This document shows, piece after piece, positions 8,954 to 18,472 of a stretch of DNA of 64,000 bases. The translations under genes were made by a program, and so were the position numbers. The notes beneath the pieces were generated by a model, which worked only from the letters and a program-made list of their open reading frames with translations, was not told where the DNA came from and ran no database searches. The stretch's first letter is position 1, and each line of letters begins with the position of its first letter. Origin of the DNA: Cytophagales bacterium (lineage in GTDB: Bacteria > Bacteroidota > Bacteroidia > Cytophagales > Thermoflexibacteraceae); contig JAAFKA010000005.1 in NCBI GenBank assembly GCA_013299115.1, forward strand, positions 172,064 to 236,063, written 5' to 3'.

Positions 8954-11900
8954 TCATTCCAACATCAGCCTCCCTGTATAGACCGCAGTTCTTGGTATTT
9001 TTTCTTGGGTTGTTATCGTTATTCTGTAAATATACAAACCAACGGCTAACCTTTCGCCTGTGCCGTTGAGTAGTCCATTCCACGTTTTTTCATAAATACC
9101 ACCAATGGCGTAACCTTCGGGATAGGGACTATAAACCACCTGCCCTAAGAGATTGTAAATTTCGTAATTGACAATGATGGGTAAATTGCCTTTGTTGTGC
9201 GAAAAACGAATAGTAACCTTGTCTGCAAAGGGATTGGGAAAAGCTGTGGCTGTGATAGCAAAAGGCTGTTCGGCAATGAAAAACGTCAAAGTGCCTTCTG
9301 CGGGGTTGTTGTGCGTATCCCAAATTCGGAGTTTCAAGGTATAAGTGCCTGCGGGCAAATTTTTGAAAGTAAAAGCCAATTTTCCTTTGGTGAAGTCGTC
9401 TTTTTCGGTCAAAAAATAGTCGTTGAGTTCATAAACTAAGGTATCGTTGAGGATAGCCGTAACCTGTTGCCCTATGCCTGCTGACGACAAATTGAAACCA
9501 TTAGCGTCTGAAAATGAGGCAAATAGCGTGGTGGTAGGCTGCACTTCGCTGCCCGACACAAAGGTTTCTTTGTCCATATACAAGCTCATTTGGAGCGGAG
9601 TTCTGTCGGGCTGTACGGCTGTGCTGCTGCCTGTGAGGTTAAAATCTGTGTAAACTCCTGCTGCATCTTGCGTCCTTGCGGCGTTGAAAGCATACAAACT
9701 AATTTTGCCCGCACCTTCTCTGTAATCTATGTTTTTGGGGACTATGAAACTAAACGTAAACTTACCGTTGCTCACTGTGGCACTGCCTTTAAACAGTACA
9801 TTGTCTTGCAAAGAAAAATCCATTTTGCGGTCTAACCTGCCCAAAGTAGAAGTTTTGTATTTTTTGTCGAGGACAATAATTTGCAACGTGCCACTAAAAT
9901 CTGCACTCAAATTGTTGGCGTTGCGAATTTCTCCTGAAACTGTAACTTTGCTAAGGGCTGTCCATTGCTTGCTTTCTCTGCCATCGACTTCCACTTTTGT
10001 TACGACTGTTTCCTGTTTGGGGTAAGCCAACTGCATAGAAGGGTCGCCGAGCAAAGTAAAATTGCGGTTATAAAAACCTGCAATGCTTGCGTTTTTGGTC
10101 AATTTTACCACATCTCCCAAACGAGGCATACTGCCGTCTGCCAAAGGTTGGAGAACTGTGTTGAGAAAAGCCTCATTGATTTCAGAATTGTAGATATTGT
10201 AAACAGGTCGGGTGGTGGTGAGCAAAGCTATGGCGCCGCCTTTGCTGTTGTGCAGGGCATCTTCACCCGCAGTTTGCGTGCTGCCGTCATACCTCCCAAA
10301 TTCGCAGGTGGCAGTCATCAGCAGGGGCATATTGTTGATTCCTTGCCAAGATGCAGTGCTTAGTTGGTCTAAAACTCTTTTGGTAGTCCAGCCCGACGTG
10401 CTGCCATGCCCTATAAAATTGATAAACAAAGAGCCACGCTGCACTGCATTGTCTAAGCCGTTGCGAACTTTGCGAGAAAAATTTCCGTTGGCGGTGAGTT
10501 CCGTAGGAAAAGCATCGACATAGAGTTTGTCCACCAATAAACGTGGATATTTTCTTTGTAAATTGTCTGCAAACTTGTCTGATTCCTCCTGAAAAATGCC
10601 CGAAAAATTGCCTTTTTCTCCATCATCTGTATCGCCAACAAAAGCTACATTGTTTCGCCAGTTGCCCATACTTGCCCCCTTGCTATACGCCATGAGTTTG
10701 TCTATCATTTGGTCAGCCACCAATTTTGCTTTGTTCACATCTGCCCCTATGCGTACAGGCAACCTACCCACGCCTATATACATTTGGTCTTTGTTGCCAA
10801 AATTTTCTTCCCACGCCCCTTCGTCATCTGCCAACAACGCAAAATAATCGTCAGAGCAAAAACTGTTGATAGGGTGATTAGATTCGTAGGCTTGGTAAGT
10901 TGGCACTAAATCCCTTTCGCCTTGTTTTATCCCTTTAAAATCGTAAGAAGCATTGCCAAAAAGCAACAAATACTTAAATTTTGGGCTTTTTTTGTAGAGC
11001 AACCTCGCAAAATCACGAATGGCGGTAACGTCTTTTCTGCCCGAAGAAAACTCATTATAAACCTCCGTAGTTGTTGCAACGGCTACTTGCAATTTGTCGT
11101 TTTCTGTCCTAAATTTTGCCAATTTTTGGGCTGCTTCCAAAAAAGTTGGGTGCGTAACAATCAATAAATCAGGCACTTGGAAGTTGTGCAAATTTTGGTT
11201 GGGAATTTTACCAATTACCTTTGGCGAGTCGAAATTGCCGTTGGTTTGCAAAACTACATATTCTCTTAGGTTGAGAGAGGCAACGGTAAAAGTAGCCGAA
11301 TTATTGGCTGCTTGCGTAAGAGTCTGGGCAAAGGCAGCTGTTGGGTTGCTAATATCCCAAACTTGCACCTCAGCAAGGCTGTTGAGATTGCCAATTCGAT
11401 ACGTAGTGGCGGGCTGTTGCAAGCTGCTAATAGCCCGAAAACGAGTTTGTGAGCCGTAAAGTTGCAAACGGCGGGCTACGTTGAGGGTAACAAAGTCTAA
11501 ACGAGCCACCACATTGCTACTATTTTTGCTATCTAAATTAAATTGAAATTCTACTTTGCCCGAATTGTCGATGAAGTTGGTAGCCGAAAAAGTTTTGACT
11601 TCGTTAAAAACAGGAATTATCAAACCTTTGGGGTCGTAAGTGCCTGCGGTAACAGCAAAAAAGTCTAACTTGTTTATTTCCTTGCCGTTAAGCAAAGCCT
11701 GTACACTTCCACCTTGCGGGGATTCGGCTAATTTTGCCCCGCCCCAAATTCGCATAGCCACTTTTAGTGAGGCATTGTCGGCAAGATTGGTAATGTTTTT
11801 TAAAGAAACAGTTTGCTTATTGGCAAAGGAGGTGAACAAAGCCCCAAACCAATACCTGCCCGATTCGCCCAAATTGTCGAGGTCTTGTTCGTCATAATCT

Positions 11901-12421
11901 ACCTCGTCGAAGGTATCTATGGTTTGCAGTGAAGTAGCAAAATTAGGAACAGTTGCAATTCTTTTTCCTGCCGAATTGCCAACTGTAAGAAAATAATAGT
12001 TGTTGTTGTCGTACAAGTTTTTTTCGTGGGCAATGAATTGGTTGTTTTTGTCATAGACCAATTTGTCGCAACCTTCGGCATAGAACAAGATAAAATCCTC
12101 GTTGTCGAACTTGCCATCACTTTCGCCTCGCACAAAAATTGCGTTTTCCACCAAATCATCAGCCCGACTTACATTGTTGGCTTGGGGCAGCATACCGCCA
12201 CCATTGCCGTAGATTTTGATATTTTGCGGATTAATGGTTTGGGTGTTAATACCCAATTGAGCCAAAAAATTGCGGTCAATTTTATAGACTCCGCCTTTGG
12301 CATTGGTAATTGCCAATTTGTAGAAATCTCCTGTGGCAAGCACCGAATTGGCAGCAGGAGTTTGGGCTTGGGCTTGCAAAGCAAAGCCCAAAAGAGCCAA
12401 GCAAAACAACAGGATTCGCAT
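8954..12421 (-). CDS. porU: type IX secretion system sortase PorU (C25 gingipain-type)
   Basis: PorU is the cell-surface cysteine protease that removes the C-terminal signal of T9SS cargo and attaches cargo to A-LPS in species that have it. The protein is 1,155 residues when started at 12421, which gives a clean signal peptide (MRILLFCLALLGFALQAQAQ); an in-frame ATG 18 codons upstream would spoil it and overlap the upstream gene. The C25 catalytic pair is visible as His672 (FIGHGSTSGW) and Cys706 (TATCEFGRYD); the 34-residue spacing matches known PorU proteins. The C-terminus carries an Ig-like region and a sorting-domain-like tail (NPFADKVTIRF, GLYIYRITI) that PorU itself normally keeps. It starts 4 nt after the DUF1015 stop codon. 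T9SS cargo in this window is the gene at 51341. Confidence 0.95.
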   Translation of the reverse strand: MRILLFCLALLGFALQAQAQTPAANSVLATGDFYKLAITNAKGGVYKIDRNFLAQLGINTQTINPQNIKIYGNGGGMLPQANNVSRADDLVENAIFVRGESDGKFDNEDFILFYAEGCDKLVYDKNNQFIAHEKNLYDNNNYYFLTVGNSAGKRIATVPNFATSLQTIDTFDEVDYDEQDLDNLGESGRYWFGALFTSFANKQTVSLKNITNLADNASLKVAMRIWGGAKLAESPQGGSVQALLNGKEINKLDFFAVTAGTYDPKGLIIPVFNEVKTFSATNFIDNSGKVEFQFNLDSKNSSNVVARLDFVTLNVARRLQLYGSQTRFRAISSLQQPATTYRIGNLNSLAEVQVWDISNPTAAFAQTLTQAANNSATFTVASLNLREYVVLQTNGNFDSPKVIGKIPNQNLHNFQVPDLLIVTHPTFLEAAQKLAKFRTENDKLQVAVATTTEVYNEFSSGRKDVTAIRDFARLLYKKSPKFKYLLLFGNASYDFKGIKQGERDLVPTYQAYESNHPINSFCSDDYFALLADDEGAWEENFGNKDQMYIGVGRLPVRIGADVNKAKLVADQMIDKLMAYSKGASMGNWRNNVAFVGDTDDGEKGNFSGIFQEESDKFADNLQRKYPRLLVDKLYVDAFPTELTANGNFSRKVRNGLDNAVQRGSLFINFIGHGSTSGWTTKRVLDQLSTASWQGINNMPLLMTATCEFGRYDGSTQTAGEDALHNSKGGAIALLTTTRPVYNIYNSEINEAFLNTVLQPLADGSMPRLGDVVKLTKNASIAGFYNRNFTLLGDPSMQLAYPKQETVVTKVEVDGRESKQWTALSKVTVSGEIRNANNLSADFSGTLQIIVLDKKYKTSTLGRLDRKMDFSLQDNVLFKGSATVSNGKFTFSFIVPKNIDYREGAGKISLYAFNAARTQDAAGVYTDFNLTGSSTAVQPDRTPLQMSLYMDKETFVSGSEVQPTTTLFASFSDANGFNLSSAGIGQQVTAILNDTLVYELNDYFLTEKDDFTKGKLAFTFKNLPAGTYTLKLRIWDTHNNPAEGTLTFFIAEQPFAITATAFPNPFADKVTIRFSHNKGNLPIIVNYEIYNLLGQVVYSPYPEGYAIGGIYEKTWNGLLNGTGERLAVGLYIYRITITTQEKIPRTAVYTGRLMLE

Positions 12422-12425
12422 GGGG

Positions 12426-13724
12426 TTAGGTTGGTTTTGGGCAAAGATACGAAATTTCTCCAAATACAAAACCACAAATCACTTTTGGGTAGAAATAAGT
12501 AGATTTTTGGGGCATGGTGTAGCCACTTTGACACACTTTTTTCACGTCTTCTATGGCTACTTCGTTGGTAATAATGGCTACTTGCGTTTCTTGCTTTTCC
12601 ACTTTGTTCAGGCACTCCGTAAAATTTCGTTCAAACCGCAAATAAGGCGTACTTCTTTGGTCTTTGCCCTTGATACCCAACAGTTTATAGATAATAAAAT
12701 AGTGCATCACTGTCAAATCTATTTCTTTGACCACTTGGGGAAAATCCCAATGTAAGTCGCTGATTTTCTGGGCTTTGAGTTTTATTTTGAAAGCCTTTTC
12801 TTTGAGTACAATACCAAAAGTCCATTTTTTACCTGCAATCACTTCTGCCAAATCCGCAGCATTTTCTATTTCTTTTACCTCGAAATAGTCGTACATTTTG
12901 GCTATAAATTCCTCCGCCTTAAAAGTTGGCAACCCAACCACCAACCGATGCGTTGGCAAAATACGCAAATCGTCAGAGGCAGCATTAGTAAGGTACATCA
13001 AGTGATAATTGTACGGCTCGTTGCCTGTATGTTGTGGATTTTGAGCTTGCAACCTATGTTTGAGAGCCAACGAACTTTCGTAACGGTGATGCCCATCTGC
13101 CAATATAATTTGTTGTGGGGCAATTTTGTCGATAAATTTTTGCACTCGTGTTTCGTCTTCTATCATTGCCAACACATCACGCACTCCTTGATAGTCTTCG
13201 GTTTCGTAAATTGGATTTTGCATTGCTTTGTCCATCAGCACCTCCAACTCGTGGGCTTCGTCTGTGTATAACCCATGCGTAGCACTGGCGTGAAACAAGG
13301 TTTTTGCCAACAATTCTATTCTATCATTTACAGCATGAGGTATGGTATTTTCGTGCCTTAACACCACTTTTTCCTCCCAATCTGTTGCTTTTACCAAACA
13401 AACAAAGCCCTTGCGACAATATTCCTTTTTGCTGTCGGGCAAAAAAAAGTATTGGTAATACACATAAATTGCAGGTTTTTCATCTTGCCTAATGATTTGT
13501 TCGGTTTTCCATTCATTGAGTTTTTTCAACGCACATTCGCCTATGCCCTCGCCTGCTTGCTGGCATTGTGGCACAGACAAATGAATACTGTTGAGAGGAT
13601 TTTGGTAAAGTTTCTGCCTTTGCTTGTCCGACACGACATCAAACAAGGGAGAAGTCAAATTGCCAATTTCGGCAGTAAATTGCGGAGCATAACGCCAGCC
13701 TTTAAATGGTTGTATGGTTGCCAT
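12426..13724 (-). CDS. DUF1015 family protein
   Basis: 432-residue DUF1015 protein of unknown biochemical function. Family features seen: an N-terminal GWRYAPQF..LTSPLFDV segment, the middle LADGHHRYESSL motif (residues about 213-224), and a C-terminal AMPQKSTYFYPK-like ending (here TMPQKSTYFYPK). DUF1015 genes often sit beside serC/serA in other bacteria; here it is instead coupled to porU. The start at 13724 (MATIQPFKGW) is chosen because the preceding seven residues are not family-like. The product is probably cytoplasmic. A 202-nt gap holding a hairpin separates it from ssb upstream. Confidence 0.92.
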   Translation of the reverse strand: MATIQPFKGWRYAPQFTAEIGNLTSPLFDVVSDKQRQKLYQNPLNSIHLSVPQCQQAGEGIGECALKKLNEWKTEQIIRQDEKPAIYVYYQYFFLPDSKKEYCRKGFVCLVKATDWEEKVVLRHENTIPHAVNDRIELLAKTLFHASATHGLYTDEAHELEVLMDKAMQNPIYETEDYQGVRDVLAMIEDETRVQKFIDKIAPQQIILADGHHRYESSLALKHRLQAQNPQHTGNEPYNYHLMYLTNAASDDLRILPTHRLVVGLPTFKAEEFIAKMYDYFEVKEIENAADLAEVIAGKKWTFGIVLKEKAFKIKLKAQKISDLHWDFPQVVKEIDLTVMHYFIIYKLLGIKGKDQRSTPYLRFERNFTECLNKVEKQETQVAIITNEVAIEDVKKVCQSGYTMPQKSTYFYPKVICGFVFGEISYLCPKPT

Positions 13725-13853
13725 AATAAAAAAATTATGTTGCAAAGTTGCAATTTTTTGAGAAATTAGCTATATTTTTAAATGCTTTTCAAAAAAAATT
13801 ACCAAATAATCAAGCCATTTATAAACACAAATTCCACACACGCATACAGTTTA

Positions 13854-13886
13854 AGCCTTCTAAGGTTCTTCGAATCTTAGAAGGCT
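13854..13886. repeat. intergenic hairpin between ssb and the DUF1015 gene
   Basis: A 33-bp near-perfect inverted repeat with arms AGCCTTCTAAGGTTC and GAATCTTAGAAGGCT around a 3-nt loop; the one imperfect pair can form G-T. It lies between the ssb stop and the DUF1015 start and has no T-run on the minus strand, so a processing or mRNA-end structure is as likely as a terminator. Confidence 0.6.
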
Positions 13887-13926
13887 ATTTAATTTTCATG
13901 CTTAGACAATGCGTGCAATCAATTAC

Positions 13927-14385
13927 CTAAAAAGGCAAATCATCAGCCTCGCCCACACTGTCTATGGGTACATCAGGCGTGGTGCTGGTGTTAGTATTGT
14001 AAGACTTATTGCTTACAGGTGGCTCGGTAGGCGGTGGCACATTTTGGTAGCCACCTGAACTTTCACGTTTCTCTAACAACCTAACCGTATCACCAACCAC
14101 TTCAGTAATATATTTTGTTACGCCGTCTTGCTCGTAACTTCTGGTGGTTAGTTTGCCCTCGATATAAACCAAAGAACCTTTTTTAAACCTTTTTTCGGCA
14201 GACTCAGCAGCCCCACGCCACAACACGATGTTGTGCCATTCGGTTTTGTCTTGCCAATTTCCTTCTTTGTCTTTGTAGCTTTCGCTGGTTGCCATAGAAA
14301 AAGTAGCAACAGGTATGCCTGCCTCTGTGCGTCTGATGATAGGGTCTTTGCCTAAATAACCTACCAAAACAACTTTATTTATCAT
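13927..14385 (-). CDS. ssb: single-stranded DNA-binding protein
   Basis: SSB binds exposed single strands during replication, repair and recombination. The 152-residue protein has the N-terminal OB fold (INKVVLVGYLGKDP, TEWHNIVLWRG, VYIEGKLTTRSY) over about residues 1-105, a Pro/Ser/Thr-rich linker, and the conserved acidic tail ending DDLPF that recruits partner proteins. The start at 14385 is chosen because MINKVVLVG is the family N-terminus; an in-frame ATG 20 codons upstream adds unrelated sequence. A minus-strand TAACTTTG -7 box lies at 14424-14431. Confidence 0.97.
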   Translation of the reverse strand: MINKVVLVGYLGKDPIIRRTEAGIPVATFSMATSESYKDKEGNWQDKTEWHNIVLWRGAAESAEKRFKKGSLVYIEGKLTTRSYEQDGVTKYITEVVGDTVRLLEKRESSGGYQNVPPPTEPPVSNKSYNTNTSTTPDVPIDSVGEADDLPF

Positions 14386-14423
14386 TTGAATTGCGTTTTG
14401 ATTTGTGTTTTTTCTCTTGCTAA

Positions 14424-14431
14424 CAAAGTTA
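14424..14431 (-). promoter_or_regulatory. candidate -7 box for ssb
   Basis: Minus-strand TAACTTTG matches TAnnTTTG exactly and lies 38 nt before the ssb start codon. No convincing TTTG partner was found at 17-21 nt upstream. Confidence 0.35.
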
Positions 14432-14490
14432 AGAAACCACACCATAAAAGAAGTAAGTTGTGATAATTTTTTTTTATAAAAAAATTTTAA

Positions 14491-14557
14491 ATTACTATGC
14501 TTGCATATTAATTTTTTTCATATATTTGCAAAGTAATTCCTATGCAAGCATAGTAAT
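14491..14557 (+). promoter_or_regulatory. paired operators flanking the acyl-CoA dehydrogenase promoter
   Basis: ATTACTATGCTTGCATA at 14491-14507 and its exact reverse complement TATGCAAGCATAGTAAT at 14541-14557. Each arm is itself a palindrome, TATGC-WW-GCATA, so these are two copies of one dimer-type binding site with centres 45 bp apart. Between them lies a promoter: TTG at 14501-14503 inside the first site and TATATTTG at 14521-14528, with a 17-nt spacer. The first site would cover the -33 element and the second the start of transcription, an arrangement typical of repression, possibly by a looped or bridged MarR/TetR-type regulator. The regulator gene is not in the window. Confidence 0.75.
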
Positions 14558-14574
14558 TGCCAAATCGAATGTAG

Positions 14575-14592
14575 CATAGGCTTTAGCCTGTG
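14575..14592. repeat. family D-type short hairpin (CTTTAG loop)
   Basis: CATAGGCTTTAGCCTGTG folds as an 8-bp stem with one G-T pair and a two-base tip. The same shape recurs at 35450-35467 as CATACGCTTTAGCGTGTG with a C-G pair swapped for G-C, so the fold is kept while the bases change. It sits 40 nt upstream of the acyl-CoA dehydrogenase start, within the leader. Confidence 0.6.
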
Positions 14593-14632
14593 CCTTGACA
14601 AAAAAATCACTCATCATTTTCATCATACTATT

Positions 14633-16432
14633 ATGGTAGCCGTATCAAATCAAAATGCAATTAAAGGAGGAGAGTTTCTTATCAGAGAAACCGAAGCACA
14701 CGAAATCTTTATTCCTGAAGATTTTACAGCCGAGCAACGCATGATGGCACAAGCCTGCGAAGACTTTTTGAACACCGAAATCCACCCCAAAGTGGAGGAG
14801 ATGGACAACATGAAAAATACAGAGTTCATGCACAAAGCTATGCAAAAAGCTGGCGAGTTGGGTTTGTTGGGCATTACTGTACCCGAAGAGTACAGTGGAT
14901 TGAATATGAGTTTCAATACCTCGATGTTAATAGCTGATGTATTAGGCTCTGGTGGCTCATTTTCAACGGCTTATGGTGCGCATACAGGCATAGGCACACA
15001 ACCTATTGTGTTGTATGGAAATGAGGAGCAAAAGAAAAAATATGTGCCTAAATTGGCAACTGGCGAATGGTTGGCTTGTTACTGCTTGACCGAGCCTGAT
15101 GCTGGTTCTGATGCCAATTCGGGCAAAACCAAAGCTGTCTTGTCGGCAGATGGCAAATATTACACCATTACAGGACAAAAAATGTGGATTTCCAATGCAG
15201 GTTTTGCAGAATTGTTTATTGTATTTGCCAAAATAGAGGACGACAAAAATTTGACAGCCTTCATTGTAGAAAAATCTTTTGGTGGCATCACCATGAACGA
15301 GGAGGAGAAAAAATTAGGTATCAAAGGTTCTTCTACCCGCCAAGTATTCTTTAACGACTGCAAAGTGCCTGTCGAAAATATGCTTTCTACCAGAGGCAAC
15401 GGCTTTAAAATTGCGGTAAACGTATTGAATATTGGTCGTATCAAATTAGGTGCAGGCGTCATTGGTGGTTGCAAAATGGTTACTTCGCAAGCCTTGACTT
15501 ACTCCAAAGAACGCAAACAATTTAAAACTCCTATCGCAAATTTTGGTGCTATCAAACGCAAATTGGCAGAAATGGCTACCAAAATCTATGCTACCGAGTC
15601 GTTGTGTTACAGAGCAGGACAAAACATAGAGGACAACATCAACAGTTTGGCAGCTAACGGAATGTCTGATGCTGAGTCTAAATTGAAAGGTGTAGAACAA
15701 TTTGCTGTGGAGTGTGCCATAGCCAAAGTACATGGCTCTGAAACCTTAGACTTTACAGTGGACGAAGGTGTGCAAATCTACGGAGGCATGGGCTTTTCGG
15801 AAGAAGCACCTATGGCAAGGGCTTACCGCGATGCTCGTATTTCACGTATTTATGAAGGTACAAACGAAATCAACCGTATGTTGTTAGTTGGTACTATTAT
15901 CAAACGTGCATTGAAAGGCGAATTGGACATTATCACCCCAGCTATGGCGGTGGCAAAAGAATTGACTTCTGTGCCTTCGTTTGAAAGTATAGATGCCTCT
16001 TTGCTTTTTGCAGAAGAAAAATCTGTCATCAAAAATATGAAAAAAGCAATTTTGATGGTGGCGGGCAAAGCCGTACAAAATTTGGGCGAAAAAATCAATG
16101 ACGAGCAAGAAATTATGATGAACATTGCCGACATGATTATAGAAACCTACGCTGCCGAATCAGTATTGTTGCGTACAGAAAAAATGGTGGGCGTAAAAGG
16201 CGAAAAGGCTTGCGAACAGCAAATCAACATGAGCAAATTGTACGTTTCTGAAGCCTTAGAAAAATTAGGAACAGCAGGCAAAGAAGCCGTTGCTTCGTTT
16301 ACCCAAGGTGATGAGCAGAAAGTAATGCTCATGGGCTTGAAAAGATATACTAAACTAACTCCTGTGAATACCAAAGAGTTGCGTCGTGCTGTGGCAGATG
16401 CAATGATTGAAGAAGGTAAATACTGTTTTTAA
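14633..16432 (+). CDS. acyl-CoA dehydrogenase family protein
   Basis: FAD enzyme that introduces the alpha-beta double bond of acyl-CoA in beta-oxidation. The 599-residue length fits the longer Bacteroidota/VLCAD-like class with an extra C-terminal helical domain. Visible signatures: CLTEPDAGSD (FAD/substrate signature 1, about residues 149-158), MWISNAGFA, and RIYEGTNEIN, in which Glu408 is the likely catalytic base. There is no signal peptide; it is cytoplasmic. In many Bacteroidota this gene sits in an operon with a MarR regulator, thiolase and 3-hydroxyacyl-CoA dehydrogenase; here it stands alone, with the paired operators at 14491-14557 upstream and a rho-independent terminator at 16481-16513. 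The exact chain-length specificity cannot be read from the sequence. Confidence 0.94.
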   Translation: MVAVSNQNAIKGGEFLIRETEAHEIFIPEDFTAEQRMMAQACEDFLNTEIHPKVEEMDNMKNTEFMHKAMQKAGELGLLGITVPEEYSGLNMSFNTSMLIADVLGSGGSFSTAYGAHTGIGTQPIVLYGNEEQKKKYVPKLATGEWLACYCLTEPDAGSDANSGKTKAVLSADGKYYTITGQKMWISNAGFAELFIVFAKIEDDKNLTAFIVEKSFGGITMNEEEKKLGIKGSSTRQVFFNDCKVPVENMLSTRGNGFKIAVNVLNIGRIKLGAGVIGGCKMVTSQALTYSKERKQFKTPIANFGAIKRKLAEMATKIYATESLCYRAGQNIEDNINSLAANGMSDAESKLKGVEQFAVECAIAKVHGSETLDFTVDEGVQIYGGMGFSEEAPMARAYRDARISRIYEGTNEINRMLLVGTIIKRALKGELDIITPAMAVAKELTSVPSFESIDASLLFAEEKSVIKNMKKAILMVAGKAVQNLGEKINDEQEIMMNIADMIIETYAAESVLLRTEKMVGVKGEKACEQQINMSKLYVSEALEKLGTAGKEAVASFTQGDEQKVMLMGLKRYTKLTPVNTKELRRAVADAMIEEGKYCF

Positions 16433-16480
16433 TTGTCTTTGTGGTTAAAGATAATTTATTGCATTGCGCATACAAAAATA

Positions 16481-16513
16481 AAAACTGCAATCTCAGTGAG
16501 GTTGCAGTTTTTT
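16481..16513 (+). terminator. rho-independent terminator after the acyl-CoA dehydrogenase gene
   Basis: Stem ACTGCAATCTC / GAGGTTGCAGT with a 3-nt loop (AGT), preceded by A4 and followed by T6, 49 nt after the stop codon. A classic intrinsic terminator. Confidence 0.85.
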
Positions 16514-16552
16514 GTTGGAAAATATTTATACTAATTATTGGATTATCAAATT

Positions 16553-16581
16553 TTTGCATTACCAATTTTTTTGTACTTTTG
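16553..16581 (+). promoter_or_regulatory. promoter for the OmpL47-type exported protein
   Basis: TTTG at 16553-16556, a 17-nt spacer, then TACTTTTG at 16574-16581, matching TTTG-N-TAnnTTTG. Transcription would begin near 16588, about 70 nt before the ATG. Confidence 0.55.
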
Positions 16582-16658
16582 ATAAATATACTTTGCAAAA
16601 GTTCTTTTTTTGCCTAATTACCTCATTTGCAACGCAATAAACACGTCATTCTTACTTT

Positions 16659-18440
16659 ATGAAAAAGTTACTAACTTATCAACTCATTTGCTTTTGCTTA
16701 CTTTTTGTAAGTTTGGTAGCAAAAGCACAAAATCAACCTACTCACGAAAAGGGTTTTTATGTGGACAGTCTCAACAGATATTACCAACAGGCTGCACTGC
16801 CATTGTATATCTACGTTTCGCACACACCCGACCAAACTCCTACGCAGTTGGGCAGAGAGGAAAACGAAAACGACAGCAAAAAAATAGAGCAAAAACCTAT
16901 TTACCTCGATGGGCATGGCAAGCATTACCTCCGCCACATAGACGGTTTGCACCACGTTTCCGAAAATTTTGTGGTCTATGCCGATGGCATTGCACCTGAA
17001 ACCAACAGCTCTTTTTTGGCTGCTCCTCGTTACAACCGCAATGGCACGCAATATTATGGCAAAGGTTTAACTGTAACTTTGCAAACCAAAGACGAAATGT
17101 CGGGCATCAAAACTTTGTTCCAATCCTCGAACAAAACAGACTTTGCAGCCTATCAAGGACAAATTCAATTTGAAACCGAAGGAGAACAAGCCGTACAATA
17201 TTATGCGTTGGACAATGTGGGCAATGCCGAAAAAGTGCATACACGCAATTTTGTGGTGGACTTGTCGGCTCCTGATACCTATCACAATGTAGTGGGTGTG
17301 GCAAAAGAAAAAATCATTTCGTTGAGTACCAAAATCTACTTGACTTTTGCCGACAAATTATCAGGCGTTGCCAAAACCTACTACCGAATAGACGATGGCA
17401 AATGGCGTGAATATGGGGCAGGTATGATTATTCCTCTCGATGCCTTGACTGATGGCGACCATACGCTGTACTATTATTCTGCTGACAACGTGGAAAACAA
17501 AGAGGAAGAAAAATCTTTTGCTTTTTATCTCGACAGAACAGCCCCAATTATGTCGGCAGATGTCTTGGGAGATAGGTTTATTGTAGGCGACCAAGTATAT
17601 TTTTCGGGCAGAACCAAACTGAAATTGACAGCCGTAGATAACAAAGCTGGTATCAAAGAAACCTTGTATTCTATTGATGGGTCTGAATACAAAAAATATG
17701 ATGAGCCTTTCTACTTACCCAGCAAGTCGGGCATGCACATTGTGCGTTACTATGCCTTAGACAATATGGAAAATGAAGGGGCAGGCAATCGCAATGTCCG
17801 TTATGACGAATACAAGCACAATGTAAGTGCGGTGTATGTGGATTTGACGGGTCCCACCTTGAGTTTCCAATACCTCGAACCGAAGTTTCAGAAAGGAGAT
17901 ACCATTTTTATTACGCCGCAAACTCGTATTAAATTGAGTGCCTTCGACCCTGAGTCAGGCTTGCAAAAAATCACCTACACCATAGACGGAAAAGCCGATG
18001 AAACGCCGTACCAACAGCCTTTTACCATACCGCAAGCTGGTACGCACAAGGTAGATTATTTTGGCTACGACAATGTGAACAACCGCAATGTGTCCAGCTT
18101 TGTCTTTGTAACAGACGACAAAGCCCCCGACATCTTTGTCAATTTTAGTATTTCGCCTAATTCTTGGGAAAATGCACCGCCTTCTGCCGATGGCAAAACC
18201 AACAACGAGGAAAAAATACCTGTCTATCCTTCTTACGCCACTCTCTTTTTGGCTGCTACCGACCTCCAAACAGGTTTTGACCAAATTCAATATGCTATCA
18301 ACGGAGAAAAATTGAAAAATTACGAAGGGTTGATTAGAGGGTTTGAAAAAAATAAGGTTTATACGCTGACCATTGTGGCGGAGGACAAATTGGGCAACAA
18401 AACCGAAAAACAAATTAGGTTTAAAACGGACAAGTATTAA
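16659..18440 (+). CDS. exported multi-domain protein with OmpL47-type Ig-like repeats
   Basis: 593-residue protein with a signal peptide ending near residue 24 (LVAKAQNQ). At least four consecutive Ig-like units follow from about residue 140, each showing the OmpL47 pattern in which a hydrophobic strand and a D-x-x-SG-I/V turn lead to a Y-x-x-D-G strand and end in YYALDN-x-x-N or YYSADN-x-x-N, before a new domain begins with D-x-x-AP. The N-terminal ~110 residues are distinct. Such repeats are found in bacterial surface and periplasmic proteins; the ligand is unknown. No T9SS sorting tail and no lipobox are seen, so it is probably periplasmic. It lies upstream of an M1 peptidase gene, separated by 174 nt and a terminator-like hairpin. 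Confidence 0.8.
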   Translation: MKKLLTYQLICFCLLFVSLVAKAQNQPTHEKGFYVDSLNRYYQQAALPLYIYVSHTPDQTPTQLGREENENDSKKIEQKPIYLDGHGKHYLRHIDGLHHVSENFVVYADGIAPETNSSFLAAPRYNRNGTQYYGKGLTVTLQTKDEMSGIKTLFQSSNKTDFAAYQGQIQFETEGEQAVQYYALDNVGNAEKVHTRNFVVDLSAPDTYHNVVGVAKEKIISLSTKIYLTFADKLSGVAKTYYRIDDGKWREYGAGMIIPLDALTDGDHTLYYYSADNVENKEEEKSFAFYLDRTAPIMSADVLGDRFIVGDQVYFSGRTKLKLTAVDNKAGIKETLYSIDGSEYKKYDEPFYLPSKSGMHIVRYYALDNMENEGAGNRNVRYDEYKHNVSAVYVDLTGPTLSFQYLEPKFQKGDTIFITPQTRIKLSAFDPESGLQKITYTIDGKADETPYQQPFTIPQAGTHKVDYFGYDNVNNRNVSSFVFVTDDKAPDIFVNFSISPNSWENAPPSADGKTNNEEKIPVYPSYATLFLAATDLQTGFDQIQYAINGEKLKNYEGLIRGFEKNKVYTLTIVAEDKLGNKTEKQIRFKTDKY

Positions 18441-18472
18441 GAAGCAATACTTTATAACTTTGGAGTCATTAG

